NCBI RefSeq assembly: GCF_003264855.1
Contig: NZ_NFZS01000001.1
Location: 1,798,001-1,862,000 of the forward strand
Reading direction: 5' to 3'
Length of the DNA stretch: 64,000 nucleotides
From: Dyella jiangningensis
GTDB lineage: Bacteria > Pseudomonadota > Gammaproteobacteria > Xanthomonadales > Rhodanobacteraceae
Shown here one piece after another: positions 1-9,707 of the stretch. The first letter of the stretch is position 1, and each line of letters begins with the position of its first letter. The notes under the pieces are model-generated. The model had not been told where the DNA came from. It ran no database searches and saw only the letters and a list, made by a program, of their open reading frames with translations. A program made the position numbers and the translations under genes.

Positions 1-161
1 AAGGGTTGATTGAGCGGTTGTGTGCATGCGCCTGTAATGGCGCATGCGTACAACCTCGTCCAGGTGTCGTTCGACGCGTGGGCGCATTCGTATATGTTCC
101 GCGCATCGCGAACGGCCTCACCTGAGTCGGGAACCAGAGCCAATAGCGACCTCGTTTCCCC

Positions 162-190
162 TGTAGGAGCGCACCCTGTGCGCGATCGCC
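162..190. repeat. Single REP arm
   Basis: One arm of the dispersed palindrome, in the CCCTGTGCG variant, with no matching second arm nearby. It is followed by GCCTTTCGC, then a GGTC/TCGTC stretch; the same order recurs after the single arm at 39474. This suggests that the two loci share a composite repeat. Confidence 0.75.
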
Positions 191-397
191 TTTCGCCCCG
201 GTCGTCATTGCTCGTCATCCCGGTGAAGGCTGGACAAGCGTGCAGTGCTCAGAACGCGCGTAGGGCGGTCCCGAAGGGGCGGGCGTGTCGAGTCATCCAG
301 TGATTTTCGGTCTTTCCGGCGTTGTCGCGACCTGGCTCGCCTGCGACCGAAGGAAGTCCCCGTGGGACGGCGGGCTTCCGCTGCCCTGCCGGGCAGC

Positions 398-579
398 GGG
401 TCACTTCTCTTTGCGTGGCCACGCACGCGCAGGAGCGCGTGCGAACGGCGAAGCCGGCCCGTACGCGGAGAGGCGCCATGGATGGCGCCGGCTTTGAGGA
501 GCGAGGAAGGGCGAAGGGCAGGATGCCCGGAGTCAAGAGAAGTAACCACCGTAAAGGTGGCAATGCCAAGAGAAAGGCC
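398..579. repeat. Second dispersed palindrome family, copy A (interrupted)
   Basis: Left arm GGGTCACTTCTCTTTG (398-413) and right arm CAAGAGAAGTAACC (534-547) are near-complementary. A CCACC-GTAAA-GGTGG hairpin (546-560) and the trailer CAATGCCAAGAGAAAGGCC follow. About 120 bp sits between the arms, including the GCCAT hairpin at 472-489. The right arm plus trailer is nearly identical to 39647-39694. Confidence 0.7.
472..489. repeat. Short perfect hairpin with ATGGAT centre
   Basis: GGCGCCAT-GG-ATGGCGCC is an 8-bp perfect inverted repeat with a 2-base centre. It has the same design as the hairpin inside hutF at 17547-17564 (GCGGCCAT-CC-ATGGCCGC), so it may belong to a small dispersed hairpin family. 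Confidence 0.55.
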
Positions 580-772
580 ACCCCGATGCCGCGCCTTCCG
601 GGCTGACGCCCGGAAGGTTCGCGGGCGGGTTACGGGGTTTGTCGACAGGCCTCCTGCCCTGACGACAAACTGGCCGGCGTCCTGCCGGCCACCCTTCGGG
701 CTAATCCTCCACCCGCCCGCCGCGGCCTAGGGGAGGGAGATCAAGAGCCAAAGCAGAAGGCGGATTGCTTCC

Positions 773-849
773 TTGTAGGAGCGCACCCAGTGCGCGACCG
801 CGGCGCGGGGCATGACCTCTGCGGTCGCGCACTGGGTGCGCTCCTACAA
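773..849. repeat. REP palindrome (full pair)
   Basis: Two 29-base arms in perfect inverted orientation, starting TTGTAGGAGCGCACCCAGTG, separated by about 19 bases. It is the cleanest copy of the dominant dispersed repeat in this window. Confidence 0.9.
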
Positions 850-1072
850 CGAAGAGATGGCCTCCTTCTCGCATCTCGCGACGTGCCGCGCAGCGGCACG
901 GGCCGTCACAGGTCCCCTGTGTGCCGGTGAGGGGTGGACGATCAGGCCCCGCAGGGGGGGCGACAGGACGTCGGGCACTTTGCGCCCGGGCAGGAGCCCG
1001 ATCGAAAAGCCCGGCCGCCCCTCACGGACTGGTCGGGCGCAGCCCGGCCAGCGCCACGCGGGGTGCTCTTTC

Positions 1073-1108
1073 GGTTACTTTTCTTTGAGCACGCAAAGAA
1101 AAGTGACC
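1073..1108. repeat. Second dispersed palindrome family, copy B (compact)
   Basis: GGTTACTTTTCTTTG (1073-1087) and CAAAGAAAAGTGACC (1094-1108) form a 15-base inverted repeat with one mismatch and a 6-base loop. It ends about 90 bases past the stop codon of the minus-strand efflux gene. The arms match those at 398-547 and 39626-39661. Confidence 0.75.
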
Positions 1109-1197
1109 CGGGTTGCGGCAGCGGTCCGGACGCCCGCGGCAGGCGAGCCCGATCGCGATATCGAGGAGAACACCCATGGAGGATTGCCCGAAAGCGA

Positions 1198-2676
1198 TCA
1201 CCCAGACTTCTTCGATCCTGAAGAACCCTGCCACCCACCCCCCAACGCCTGAATCAACGCCGCCGTATCACTGAGCCGCGCTGCTTGTGCCTGCACCCGC
1301 GAAATACGCGCCTGCTCATACGCCTGCTGCGCGTTGATCAATGCCAGCGAGTTGACGTAACCCAGCTGCTGCTGCTTCTGCGTGAGAGCAAGCGTGCGTT
1401 GCGCCGCCTTCTCGGCGTCGTCGGCGGCAGCAAGTGCGCGTGCATCGCTGTCGATGGCATACAAGGCATCGGCCACATTCTGGAATGCGCCGAGCACCAC
1501 GCCGCGATATTGCGCTGCCGATTGCTGCAGCGCCGCCTCGGCAGCGCGCTGCTTGTGCTTCAGCGCGCCGACATCGAACACGGTCTGGCTGATGCTGCCG
1601 GCCAGCGTCCAGAAGATGTTGTCGTCGGTGAACATGCGTGTGAACGACGTGGCGCTGCCACCGTAGGCGGCGGACAGGGTGAACTGCGGCAGTCGATTGG
1701 CGAGGGCGACACCCACCTGCGCACTCGCGTCGTGCACGCTCTCCTCGGCAGCGCGTACATCGGGACGTTGCGTCACCAGTTGCGAGGGTACGGCTCGCGG
1801 AAGCACTACCGGTAACGTCAGGTGTCCCAGCTCGAACTCCGGCGCACCGGCCTGATCGGGTGTATCACCGCATAGCACGGCGAGCAGATCGCGGTTCTGC
1901 TGCAGCTGCTTCTGCAGGCCGGGAAGCGCCTGGCGGGCCTGTGCAAGGGCACTCTCTTGCGCAGCCACGTCGAGCGCGGAGGCGTAACCCAGCCGGGCCT
2001 GGTTGTGCAGGATGGCCAGCGCGCGGGTCTGGGCATCTATCACAGTGGTGGTCGCATCGATCTGCGCACGCAGCGAGGCCTCCTGGATCGCGGCATTGAC
2101 CACGTTCGCCGCAAGTGTCAATCGCGCGGCTTCCAACTGATAGCGCTGGTTGTCGGCCTGGGCCTGCAAGGACTCCACCGTGCGCCGGTTGAGCCCGAAC
2201 ACATCGGGGTCGTAGCTGATGTTGAGCTGTGACGTATGCAGCGTGTAGTAGGTCGATCCCGAGGTCAGCGTGGGTGAGAGCGTGCCCACCGCATCGCGCT
2301 GGCGCGAGGGCGCGTAGCTGAGTTGGACGCCGGGAAAGAACGTGGCTCGCTGCGCAGCCACGTTCTCCTGTGCCTGGCGCAGTGCCGCCATGGCGGCATC
2401 GAGATCCGGATTGTGTGCCAGGGCGCGCTGTACCTTCACGTTGAGCGCTTCGGAGCCGAATACCTGCCACCACGTCTCGCTGATCGCCTCGCTGCTGGCC
2501 CCCTGCTGCGAAGCAACGCTTGGGCTCCCGACGATATCGACCAGCGCTTCCCGCGTGAAGTGGGCGGGCCCAGGTGTGGAAGGGCGCCGATAATCCGGTC
2601 CCACCGCACAGCCAGCACAGACTGCGAGAGTCGTGGCGAGCAGGCTTCGGCGCCAGATCCTGGTGGAAAACATCAT
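1198..2676 (-). CDS. RND efflux outer-membrane factor, NodT/TolC family lipoprotein
   Basis: The 492-residue product is a TolC-like outer-membrane channel for an RND pump. The N-terminus carries a signal peptide with a lipobox (AVCAGC) followed by VGPDYRRP, a hallmark of the NodT family. Long heptad-rich segments (for example LRQAQENVAAQRATFF and LTQKQQQLGYVNSLALINAQ) match the periplasmic helical barrel. The start is the ATG behind GGAGAGGAG, and it overlaps the stop of the upstream permease gene by four bases (ATGA), so the two are translationally coupled. It is the last gene of the metal-efflux operon. The substrate cannot be read from this subunit. Confidence 0.93.
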   Translation of the reverse strand: MMFSTRIWRRSLLATTLAVCAGCAVGPDYRRPSTPGPAHFTREALVDIVGSPSVASQQGASSEAISETWWQVFGSEALNVKVQRALAHNPDLDAAMAALRQAQENVAAQRATFFPGVQLSYAPSRQRDAVGTLSPTLTSGSTYYTLHTSQLNISYDPDVFGLNRRTVESLQAQADNQRYQLEAARLTLAANVVNAAIQEASLRAQIDATTTVIDAQTRALAILHNQARLGYASALDVAAQESALAQARQALPGLQKQLQQNRDLLAVLCGDTPDQAGAPEFELGHLTLPVVLPRAVPSQLVTQRPDVRAAEESVHDASAQVGVALANRLPQFTLSAAYGGSATSFTRMFTDDNIFWTLAGSISQTVFDVGALKHKQRAAEAALQQSAAQYRGVVLGAFQNVADALYAIDSDARALAAADDAEKAAQRTLALTQKQQQLGYVNSLALINAQQAYEQARISRVQAQAARLSDTAALIQALGGGWQGSSGSKKSG

Positions 2677-5600
2677 GGCGTGCTCCTCTCCATGCGACGC
2701 TTTCGCCGTCTCTGCGACCACTCCACCACCAGCACCTGCAGCGCCGGTGCCACCACCAGCAGCATCACGGGACCGATCAGCATGCCGCCCACCACGACAG
2801 TGGCCAGTGGCCGTTGCACCTGGCTGCCGATGCCGTGCGAAAGCGCGGCGGGCAGCAGGCCGATGCACGCGGAAAGCGCTGTCATCAGCATGGGGCGCAT
2901 GCGCTGCTCGGCGGCCTGCGCCATGGCATCGAGTGGCGTGTGGCCGGTAAATATCAGGTGGTTGAAGTAGGTGATGACGAGGATGCCGTTCATCACCGAT
3001 ACGCCGAACAGCGACACGAAGCCGATCGCCGCGGAAATGCTGAAGTCCAGCCCCGACAGGTAGAGCGCGATGATGCCGCCACCGATGGAGAACGGAATCG
3101 CGGCCAACGTGAGCAGGCTGTCGCGCAGGGAATTGAACAGCGCGAACAGCAACGCGAGGATCAACCCGACCGCGATCGGCAACACGATCGCCAGGCGCTG
3201 CTTCGCCTGCTGGAGGTCGTTGAACTCGCCCGCCCACGCGAGGTGGTAACCGGGTGGAAGGGCGACGTGCTGGGCGATGCGCCGCTGCGCCTCCTCGACG
3301 GTGCTGCCCAGGTCGCGCCCGCGCACGCTGAACTTCACCGGCACGAAGCGCTCGTTGCGCTCGTGATAGATGTAGGACGCCCCGGTATCCAGCGTGATGC
3401 TGGCGACGTCGCGCAAGGGCACGTAGCCATTGCCACCGTTGGGCAGGTTGTAGCCCACCTGGATGTTCCCGATGTCTTCGATGCTGCGCCGGTATTGCGG
3501 CGCCAATCGCACCACCAGATCGAACTGGCGATCGCCTTCCAGCACCGTCGTGGCCGAGGTGCCGCCGGCTGCCGCCTGGACCACGGTGTTGATGTCGCCG
3601 GTGTTGAGGCCATAGCGCGCCGCCTTGGACCGGTCGATGGTGATGTTGAGATTGGGCTGGCCGAGCACGTGGAATACGCCAAGGTCCTGCACGCCGCGCA
3701 CCTTCTGCATCTCGTGCATCACCTCGTCGGCGAGACGTTCGAGCTCGGGCAGTTCGGGACCGACGATCTTCACCGAGTTGGCACCTTTCACGCCGGACAG
3801 GCCTTCCTCGATGTTGTCCTGGATGTATTGGGAGAAGTTGAACTCGACGCCGGGCAAGGCGTTCTCGAATTCCCTCTGCAGCTCGGCGACCAGCTTCTCC
3901 TTCGTATGCCCGCTGGGCCATTCGTCCTGCGGCTTCAGCGGTACGAACAGCTCCACGTTGTAGAAGCCCGAGGCGTCGCTGCCGTCATCCGGGCGACCAT
4001 GCTGCGATACCGCCGTGACCACCTCCGGATGCTTGAGCAGGATGCGACGCAGCGTGCTTACCTTGTCCTCACCCGCCTCCAGCGAAATCGTGGGCGGCAT
4101 CGACGCGCGGATCCATAGGTTGCCTTCTTCCAGCGCAGGCAGGAACTCGGTGCCCACACGGGTCAGCAGCAGCGTGGCCAGCAGCAGGAAGCCCACGCCC
4201 AGGCCCACCGTGGTGCGGCGACGAGCCAGCGCCCAGCGCAACACCGGCGTATAGACGCGACGGATGGCGCGCACGAAGGCCGTCTCGGTTTCCTTCACAT
4301 GCCTGGGCAGCAGCAGTGAAGCCAGCACGGGGGAAATGGTGAAGGTCGCGATCAACGCACCCGACAGGGCATACGCGTAGGTGCGCGCCATCGGGTTGAA
4401 GATCTGGCCCTCCACGCCCTGCATGGTGAACAGTGGAATGAACGCCGCCACCGTGATGGCCGAGGAGAACAGCACCGCGCGATCGACCTGCATCGCGCTG
4501 ATGAACAACAGGCGCAGGCGATCGGTCCAGCCATGGGTCGCCCCGCCACGCATATAGGCGCCGAGATCGCTCTGCACGGTCTCGTGCAGCAATTCCTGGC
4601 GCTCCTCGTGGGTCTTCTGGAAATTGCGGAAGATGTTCTCGATGAGGATCACCGCCGAGTCGACGATGATGCCGAAATCCACCGCGCCCACCGACAGCAG
4701 GTTGGCCGAGTCCCCCATCAGCACCAGGATGATGATGCTGAAGAAGAGCGCCACCGGAATGTTCGCGCTCACGATGATCGCGCTGCGCAGGTCGCCCAGG
4801 AAAATCCACTGGATGAGGAACACCAGCAGGCAGCCGAAGATGAGGTTGTGCAGCACGGTGTGCGTGGTGACCGCCACCAGGGTGGAGCGGTCATAGAACG
4901 GCGCCAGCTTCACGCCCGGCGGCAACGTACCGTCGCTGTTGAGCCTGGCCACTTCATCCTTGACGCGCGCCACCACTTCATTGGTTTGCAGCGTGCGGTT
5001 CATCACGACGATGCCGGTGACCACGTCGTCCTGGTTGTCGCGTCCCGCACGGCCGAGCCGGGGTACAGCACCGAGATGCACCCTGGCTACGTCTTTCACC
5101 AGGATTGGCGTGCCGTTGCTCTGGGTGAGCACGGTGTTGCCGATGTCGTCGACGTTCTTGATCAGGCCGATGCCACGGATGTTCACCGACTGCTGGCCGA
5201 TGTTGATCGTGCGTCCGCCCACGTTGCTGTTGGCGTTGCCGAGGGCGCTCACCAGCTGGGGCAGGGTGATGCCGTAGCCCTGCAGCTTGGCGAGATCCGC
5301 CTCCACTTCGTATTCCTTGGTGGTGCCGCCCCAGGTCACCACCTGCGCGACGCCCGACACCGACAGCAGGCGTCGCGTAACCACCCAGTCCTGCAAGGTG
5401 CGCAGCTCGGTGAGGCTCATGGAGGGCGGCCCGACCAGCTGGTAGCGGAAGATCTCGCCGACCAGGCTGGAGGCCTGGATCTGAGGCTGCACGCCCTGGG
5501 GCAGGCTGACGTTCTGCTGCAGGGCCAGCGCAGCCTGCGTGTAGTCGGCGTAGTAGTCGGTGCCGTACTTGAAGGTCACGCGCACGAACGACAAGCCATA

Positions 5601-5861
5601 GAACGACGTGGAGCGAATGCTTTCGACGCCCGGCGTCGTGGCCAGGCCCACCTCCATCGCTCGCGTATAGCTGCGCTCCATCTCTTCAGCGGACAAGCCC
5701 GGCGCCTGCGCCGTGACCTCGAGGATCACCGGCGCCGGATTCGGATACGCCTCGATGTTGAGCTTCGCATAGGCGACCAGCCCGGCAATGATGAAAGCAC
5801 CCAGCGCCATCATCACGATGGCACGGCGGGTCAGCGCGAACGCGACGAGGCCTTTGAACAC
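2673..5861 (-). CDS. RND heavy-metal efflux permease, CzcA/CusA (HME) family
   Basis: The 1062-residue inner-membrane proton antiporter has the usual length for CzcA. The N-terminus MFKGLVAFALTRR and the internal PGVESIRS and TPILVKDVA stretches are typical of the HME group. The transmembrane signature reads DFGIIVDSAVILIEN. The two Asp and the Glu of the family motif are kept, but the usual DGA is DSA. It takes cations from the periplasm or cytoplasm and passes them to the outer-membrane factor. It lies 37 bases after the fusion-protein gene and overlaps the next gene by four bases. The metal (Zn/Co/Cd or Cu/Ag) is not resolved. The DSA change and the lack of an obvious Met cluster argue for caution. 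Confidence 0.93.
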   Translation of the reverse strand: MFKGLVAFALTRRAIVMMALGAFIIAGLVAYAKLNIEAYPNPAPVILEVTAQAPGLSAEEMERSYTRAMEVGLATTPGVESIRSTSFYGLSFVRVTFKYGTDYYADYTQAALALQQNVSLPQGVQPQIQASSLVGEIFRYQLVGPPSMSLTELRTLQDWVVTRRLLSVSGVAQVVTWGGTTKEYEVEADLAKLQGYGITLPQLVSALGNANSNVGGRTINIGQQSVNIRGIGLIKNVDDIGNTVLTQSNGTPILVKDVARVHLGAVPRLGRAGRDNQDDVVTGIVVMNRTLQTNEVVARVKDEVARLNSDGTLPPGVKLAPFYDRSTLVAVTTHTVLHNLIFGCLLVFLIQWIFLGDLRSAIIVSANIPVALFFSIIILVLMGDSANLLSVGAVDFGIIVDSAVILIENIFRNFQKTHEERQELLHETVQSDLGAYMRGGATHGWTDRLRLLFISAMQVDRAVLFSSAITVAAFIPLFTMQGVEGQIFNPMARTYAYALSGALIATFTISPVLASLLLPRHVKETETAFVRAIRRVYTPVLRWALARRRTTVGLGVGFLLLATLLLTRVGTEFLPALEEGNLWIRASMPPTISLEAGEDKVSTLRRILLKHPEVVTAVSQHGRPDDGSDASGFYNVELFVPLKPQDEWPSGHTKEKLVAELQREFENALPGVEFNFSQYIQDNIEEGLSGVKGANSVKIVGPELPELERLADEVMHEMQKVRGVQDLGVFHVLGQPNLNITIDRSKAARYGLNTGDINTVVQAAAGGTSATTVLEGDRQFDLVVRLAPQYRRSIEDIGNIQVGYNLPNGGNGYVPLRDVASITLDTGASYIYHERNERFVPVKFSVRGRDLGSTVEEAQRRIAQHVALPPGYHLAWAGEFNDLQQAKQRLAIVLPIAVGLILALLFALFNSLRDSLLTLAAIPFSIGGGIIALYLSGLDFSISAAIGFVSLFGVSVMNGILVITYFNHLIFTGHTPLDAMAQAAEQRMRPMLMTALSACIGLLPAALSHGIGSQVQRPLATVVVGGMLIGPVMLLVVAPALQVLVVEWSQRRRKRRMERSTP

Positions 5862-5898
5862 GATCGATCCCTGACGTCGACAGGTGGATGAAGGGCGC

Positions 5899-7074
5899 TT
5901 ACTGCGACTGCAGCGCCAAGGCGTTGCTCAGGAACAGCGCACCTTCGGTGGCGATGCGCTCATGCAGCGGAAGGCCGGCGATGACCGGATAGAACCCGTC
6001 CTGCAGGCTGCCGACCTGCACCGGATGACGCGTGAAGCGCAGGCCGTCGTTGGTGGTGAACACCACCATGGCGCCGGTGCCTTCGCGCACCACGGCGTCG
6101 ACCGGAAGTGCATCGTGGCGGGTCGGTGACGCTGTACGGATGCGATAGTTCGCCAGCATCTGCGGACGCCATCCCGGCGGCGGCGTGTGCAGCACGCCAC
6201 GCAGCATCACGCGATGCGTCACCGGGTCCGAGCTGCTGGCGACATAGCCCACCTGCGTATCGATATGACTGTCCGGCCATGCGGGCAGGTTCGCGGTCAT
6301 CGATTGACCCACCCGGACCTGAGCGGCATCGGCGTCGACGACATGGGCGACCAGCCACAGGCTGTTGGCGTCGGACACGCTGAACGGGGCGGGCGTATTG
6401 CCCGGCTGCACCAGATCACCCGGTGCCACGTTGCGCGCCGTCACCACGCCCGCCATCGGGCTGTCAATGCGCAGTTCGCCGTCGACGCGTCGCGTGGCGG
6501 CGATGCGGTCAATCTCCGCATCGCTCTTGCCGAAGATGCGCAGCGCACGTCGTGCCGCCTGATAGTTTCCGTCGGCGCTCTGTTGGTCCGCGACGGCCTG
6601 TTCCAGATCGCGAGGAGCATTGGCCTGCACCTGCGCCATGCCCTTGGCGCGCTCGAGCGCCGCGCCCGTCTGCGCACGCGCGGCGGCGGCGCTTACCAGG
6701 GTGGCTTCGGCCTGGGCGAGGTCGGGGCTGTCCAGCGCGAACAGCGCTTGTCCGCGTTCAACCTTGTCTCCCGCCTTGGCGAAGACTTCGCGCACGCGGC
6801 CGGCATAAGGCGAGTTGACCTGGGCGAGATGATCCTGATCGAAGTCGACATAACCCACGGCTTCGACCGACGGATAGAACTCGCGCTGCGTCACCTCGGC
6901 GACGTGCACCTGGCGTGCCTGTTGTGGATTGATGGTGACGGTTTGCGTATCCGCGGGTTGCGGACGCGCGGAAGCATGCGCGTTGGTGGACAGTTCATGC
7001 CGTCCGGCAAGCACTAGCACGAGTGCTGCCAGCAGGCAACCGACGGCCACCAGTCGTCCTTGATGGTTCTTCAT
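5899..7074 (-). CDS. RND efflux periplasmic adaptor (membrane fusion protein), CzcB-like
   Basis: The 391-residue adaptor joins the RND pump to the outer-membrane channel. It begins with a membrane anchor (VAVGCLLAALVLVLAG). A lipoyl/hairpin domain follows (VNSPYAGRVREVFAKAGDKVERGQALFALDSPDLAQAE), then a beta-barrel with GELRIDSPMAGVVTARNVAPGDLVQPG. I chose the ATG giving MKNHQGRLVA. An in-frame GTG at 7113 would add 13 residues that look unlike a signal. No metal-binding His-rich extension is visible. It is the first structural gene of the operon, downstream of the two-component genes. Confidence 0.9.
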   Translation of the reverse strand: MKNHQGRLVAVGCLLAALVLVLAGRHELSTNAHASARPQPADTQTVTINPQQARQVHVAEVTQREFYPSVEAVGYVDFDQDHLAQVNSPYAGRVREVFAKAGDKVERGQALFALDSPDLAQAEATLVSAAAARAQTGAALERAKGMAQVQANAPRDLEQAVADQQSADGNYQAARRALRIFGKSDAEIDRIAATRRVDGELRIDSPMAGVVTARNVAPGDLVQPGNTPAPFSVSDANSLWLVAHVVDADAAQVRVGQSMTANLPAWPDSHIDTQVGYVASSSDPVTHRVMLRGVLHTPPPGWRPQMLANYRIRTASPTRHDALPVDAVVREGTGAMVVFTTNDGLRFTRHPVQVGSLQDGFYPVIAGLPLHERIATEGALFLSNALALQSQ

Positions 7075-7240
7075 GATCGTGTCGCTTATGCCGGGCCGGA
7101 TGCGGGAACGCACGCATCCATGGACCGGGCGCGCGCCCGGCCTGTGCAGTGGGGTGCACGCCAGCCCTCACGGGGTGGGATCAGGCCGGCATGCGAAAAG
7201 GGTCAGGCGCACCTTAGTCGCGAGGCATGCCGGGCGACAG

Positions 7241-8620
7241 TTACGATTTGGTAAGGCTTGCCGAGGGAAGGTCGATGTCGACCTTCAGGCCGGGGTTGGC
7301 GTGGGACAAGATGAGGCGGCCGCGATGCAGCTCGACCACCGCCGCCACGATGCTGAGTCCCAGCCCATTGCCGCGCTGATGCCGGCTGGCATCGGTACGG
7401 AAGAAGCGCTCGGTGACACGCGACAGCGCAGCGTCAGGAATGCCAGGGCCATTGTCCTGCACGCATACGTGTACGCGCGCAGCTGCCTGCATGGCACTCA
7501 CGGTGATGTGTGCACCACGACCTGCATACTTGAACGCGTTGTCGAGCAGGTTGGCCAGCACGCCTGCCAGCAAGTGACGATCGGCCAGCACGCAGGGATC
7601 GTCCTCGACATGGCAGCTCAGCTGGATCGACAGCGACTCGGCCGCGGGCTGGTACAGCTCCATCATGTCGTCCAGCAGATGACGCAGCGCGATCGACTCG
7701 AAGCTCTGGCGACGTACGCCGGATTCGGCCTCGGCGATCTGCAACAGCTTGTCGAGCACGGTGATGAGCCCGTCGATCTCGTCGATCGCGCGTTGCGCCT
7801 CCTGCGGCAATCGCTGCTGGCGCTCGGGCGAGCGGAGGGAATGTTCCAGCGCGCCACGCACGCGGCCCAGCGGCGTACGCAGATCGTGCGCGATGGCGTT
7901 GGAGACATTGCGCGAGGTTTCCATCAGCCGCTGGATCTCGTCGAGCATACCGTTGACGTCATGGGCAATGACGGCGAACTCGTCGCGCGAGCTGCCCATG
8001 GCGATGCGCCGGTCGAGCTGGCCGCCCGCGATTTCCGTGGTGGTGCGGTGGATGGCCTTGAGCTGTCGCTGCAACTGGGAGCGGAACAGCACCGCGCCGC
8101 CGCCGGCGAGCACGAGGGCGAGCACGCCGCCCAGACCCAGCGCCACCAGGATCATGTGTTCCAGCTCGCGCACGTCGGCCATGTCGCGCCCGACCACGAG
8201 CACGGCGCCGTCCGGCAGCACGCGTGTCTGCAGGCGGCTGGCGGCGTGGCGCCCGAGGCGTACCACGTCGAGCTGTTGCAATCCGTCGCCGGCAAAAGCG
8301 CCGGCAGGCCAGTCGGTGAGGTTGCCGACCAGCTTGTGACCCTGGCGATCGAGCAGCAGGTAGATCTCCGTGTCACTGTCCTGGTTGTCGTTGAGCAGGC
8401 TGTCGATTTCGCGGGCGAGGGCGCCGACGCCGTCCTGTTCTTCCAGTTGCGCAAGGTGGCGTGACGAGCTGCCCAGTTGCTGGTCGATGTTCCGACGCAG
8501 CAAGCCGGCCGTGGCCACGTAGAACACGGCCGAAATCACCGCGACCGAAAACAGCAGCAAGAGGCCATAGCCCGCCGCCATGCGGAACACCACCGAGTGG
8601 CGAAAGCTAGCGATCGCCAT
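7241..8620 (-). CDS. Sensor histidine kinase of the metal-efflux cluster
   Basis: The 459-residue membrane kinase has two transmembrane segments (about residues 14-38 and 157-180) flanking a periplasmic sensor domain. A HAMP region follows, then the HisKA box NAIAHDLRTP with the phospho-acceptor His245, and an ATPase domain with NAFKYAGRG (N box), DNGPGIPD and GNGLGLSIV. Its start overlaps the end of the regulator gene by 14 bases, so the pair is co-translated. Position directly before the RND genes suggests CzcS/CusS-like metal sensing. The sensor domain has no obvious metal motif, so the ligand is inference. Confidence 0.92.
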   Translation of the reverse strand: MAIASFRHSVVFRMAAGYGLLLLFSVAVISAVFYVATAGLLRRNIDQQLGSSSRHLAQLEEQDGVGALAREIDSLLNDNQDSDTEIYLLLDRQGHKLVGNLTDWPAGAFAGDGLQQLDVVRLGRHAASRLQTRVLPDGAVLVVGRDMADVRELEHMILVALGLGGVLALVLAGGGAVLFRSQLQRQLKAIHRTTTEIAGGQLDRRIAMGSSRDEFAVIAHDVNGMLDEIQRLMETSRNVSNAIAHDLRTPLGRVRGALEHSLRSPERQQRLPQEAQRAIDEIDGLITVLDKLLQIAEAESGVRRQSFESIALRHLLDDMMELYQPAAESLSIQLSCHVEDDPCVLADRHLLAGVLANLLDNAFKYAGRGAHITVSAMQAAARVHVCVQDNGPGIPDAALSRVTERFFRTDASRHQRGNGLGLSIVAAVVELHRGRLILSHANPGLKVDIDLPSASLTKS

Positions 8621-9302
8621 CGGCCGTCGTCGTGTCGATGGTGAAGCCCACGCCGCGCACGGTGCGGATCAGCGGATTGACGTCGTCCTTGTCGATCTTG
8701 TTGCGCAGGCGACTCATCTGCACATCGATCACGTTGGTTTCCGGATCGAAGTGATACCCCCATACCGCCGTGAGCAACATCTTGCGCGTCACCACTTCGC
8801 CCTGGTGCCGCATCAGGTATTCCAGCAGCTGGTATTCGCGCGGTTGCAACAGGATCGGACGGCCGCTACGGAACACGCGGCGCGTGCGTGGTTCCAGCGT
8901 GAGGTCGCCCACGCTGAGCTGGTCCAGTTCGCTGTGCTGGCCGGCGCGACGCGCCAGCGCCTCGATGCGCGCCATCAGTTCGTCGAGGGCGAAGGGCTTG
9001 GTGAGGTAGTCGTCGCCGCCACTGCGCAGGCCGCGGATGCGTTCGTCCAGGCTGCTCAGCGCGCTCAGCACCAGTACGGGCGTGCGATCGCCGCGGGTGC
9101 GCATGGCCGCGAGGATGTCCAGGCCATCGAGGTCGCCAGGCAGCATGCGGTCGAGCACGATGAGATCCCACAGTTCGTGCGTGGCGCGGACAAGGCCGCT
9201 CGTGCCGTCGTGGCATACCTCCGCCTCATGCCCGGCCTGTTGCAGGCTTTCGCGAATCAGGCTGGCGGTCTGGTTGTCGTCCTCGATCAACAGGCAACGC
9301 AT
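8607..9302 (-). CDS. OmpR/PhoB-family response regulator of the metal-efflux cluster
   Basis: The 231-residue regulator has a receiver domain with acidic pocket EDD (residues 7-9), phospho-acceptor Asp51 (VLDRMLPG) and Lys100 (YLTKPF). A winged-helix DNA-binding domain ends in SRLRNKIDKDDVNPLIRTVRGVGFTI. I chose the ATG giving MRCLLIEDD; an in-frame GTG at 9329 would add nine residues not typical of receivers. It leads a minus-strand run of regulator, kinase, adaptor, permease and outer-membrane factor, and so likely activates that run. Confidence 0.92.
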   Translation of the reverse strand: MRCLLIEDDNQTASLIRESLQQAGHEAEVCHDGTSGLVRATHELWDLIVLDRMLPGDLDGLDILAAMRTRGDRTPVLVLSALSSLDERIRGLRSGGDDYLTKPFALDELMARIEALARRAGQHSELDQLSVGDLTLEPRTRRVFRSGRPILLQPREYQLLEYLMRHQGEVVTRKMLLTAVWGYHFDPETNVIDVQMSRLRNKIDKDDVNPLIRTVRGVGFTIDTTTADGDR

Positions 9303-9391
9303 GGGTTCGATCCGGCGTGTGATGGGCACGGGTGCAAGCTGCGCGCCGTGGCCGCATTATCCATTCATCGTAACGAGTCGATGGGTGCTTC

Positions 9392-9682
9392 GTGGAGCAA
9401 TGGCTGGACAAGGCGATGCAGGGCGTGGATCCGGACAGCCCCGACGCGTTCCTGCACATCTTCATGAACCTGATGGGCATGGTGCCCTGGGCCGCCTTGT
9501 TCTGGTGGAACGTGGCCTTCGTGGCGGTGGGGGCGCTCATCGGCTGGTGGCGTGGACGCCTGCTGGAAGGCATCGTGTGGGCGGCTGTGCTGGGGCCGCT
9601 CGGGTGGATCGTGGTGTCGCTGCGACCGCGTCCCAAACCCGCGGCCGTGCCGCCGCCCTTGCCGCGCAAACATCGAACCTGA
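9392..9682 (+). CDS. Small predicted membrane protein, unknown function
   Basis: The 96-residue protein starts at GTG. After an acidic N-terminus (MEQWLDKAMQGVDPDSPDAF) there are two hydrophobic segments (about 25-50 and 60-78) with conserved-looking WRGRLLEGIVWAAVLGPLGWIVV, then a proline-rich basic tail. The central pattern resembles small bacterial membrane proteins of unknown function. It is transcribed away from the metal two-component system and ends 25 bases before zur. I do not recognise a function. Confidence 0.6.
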   Translation: MEQWLDKAMQGVDPDSPDAFLHIFMNLMGMVPWAALFWWNVAFVAVGALIGWWRGRLLEGIVWAAVLGPLGWIVVSLRPRPKPAAVPPPLPRKHRT

Positions 9683-9707
9683 ATAGGAACTTGCGGGCGG
9701 GTGTATC

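Larger units (their letters stand above)
1..1197. other. Gene-free repeat-rich intergenic island
   Basis: I see no credible gene here. Open frames exist on both strands but have arginine-rich, low-complexity translations and no usable ribosome site. The stretch holds a single REP arm (162-190), a full REP palindrome (773-849), a GCCAT-type hairpin (472-489) and two copies of a second palindromic family (398-579 and 1073-1108). It lies just beyond the 3' end of the outer-membrane efflux gene, on the left border of the metal-efflux cluster. Confidence 0.7.

Noticed and set aside
205-730. Open frames in the left repeat island
   Set aside because: Overlapping frames on both strands with low-complexity Arg-rich products run through palindromic repeats. 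None has family features.
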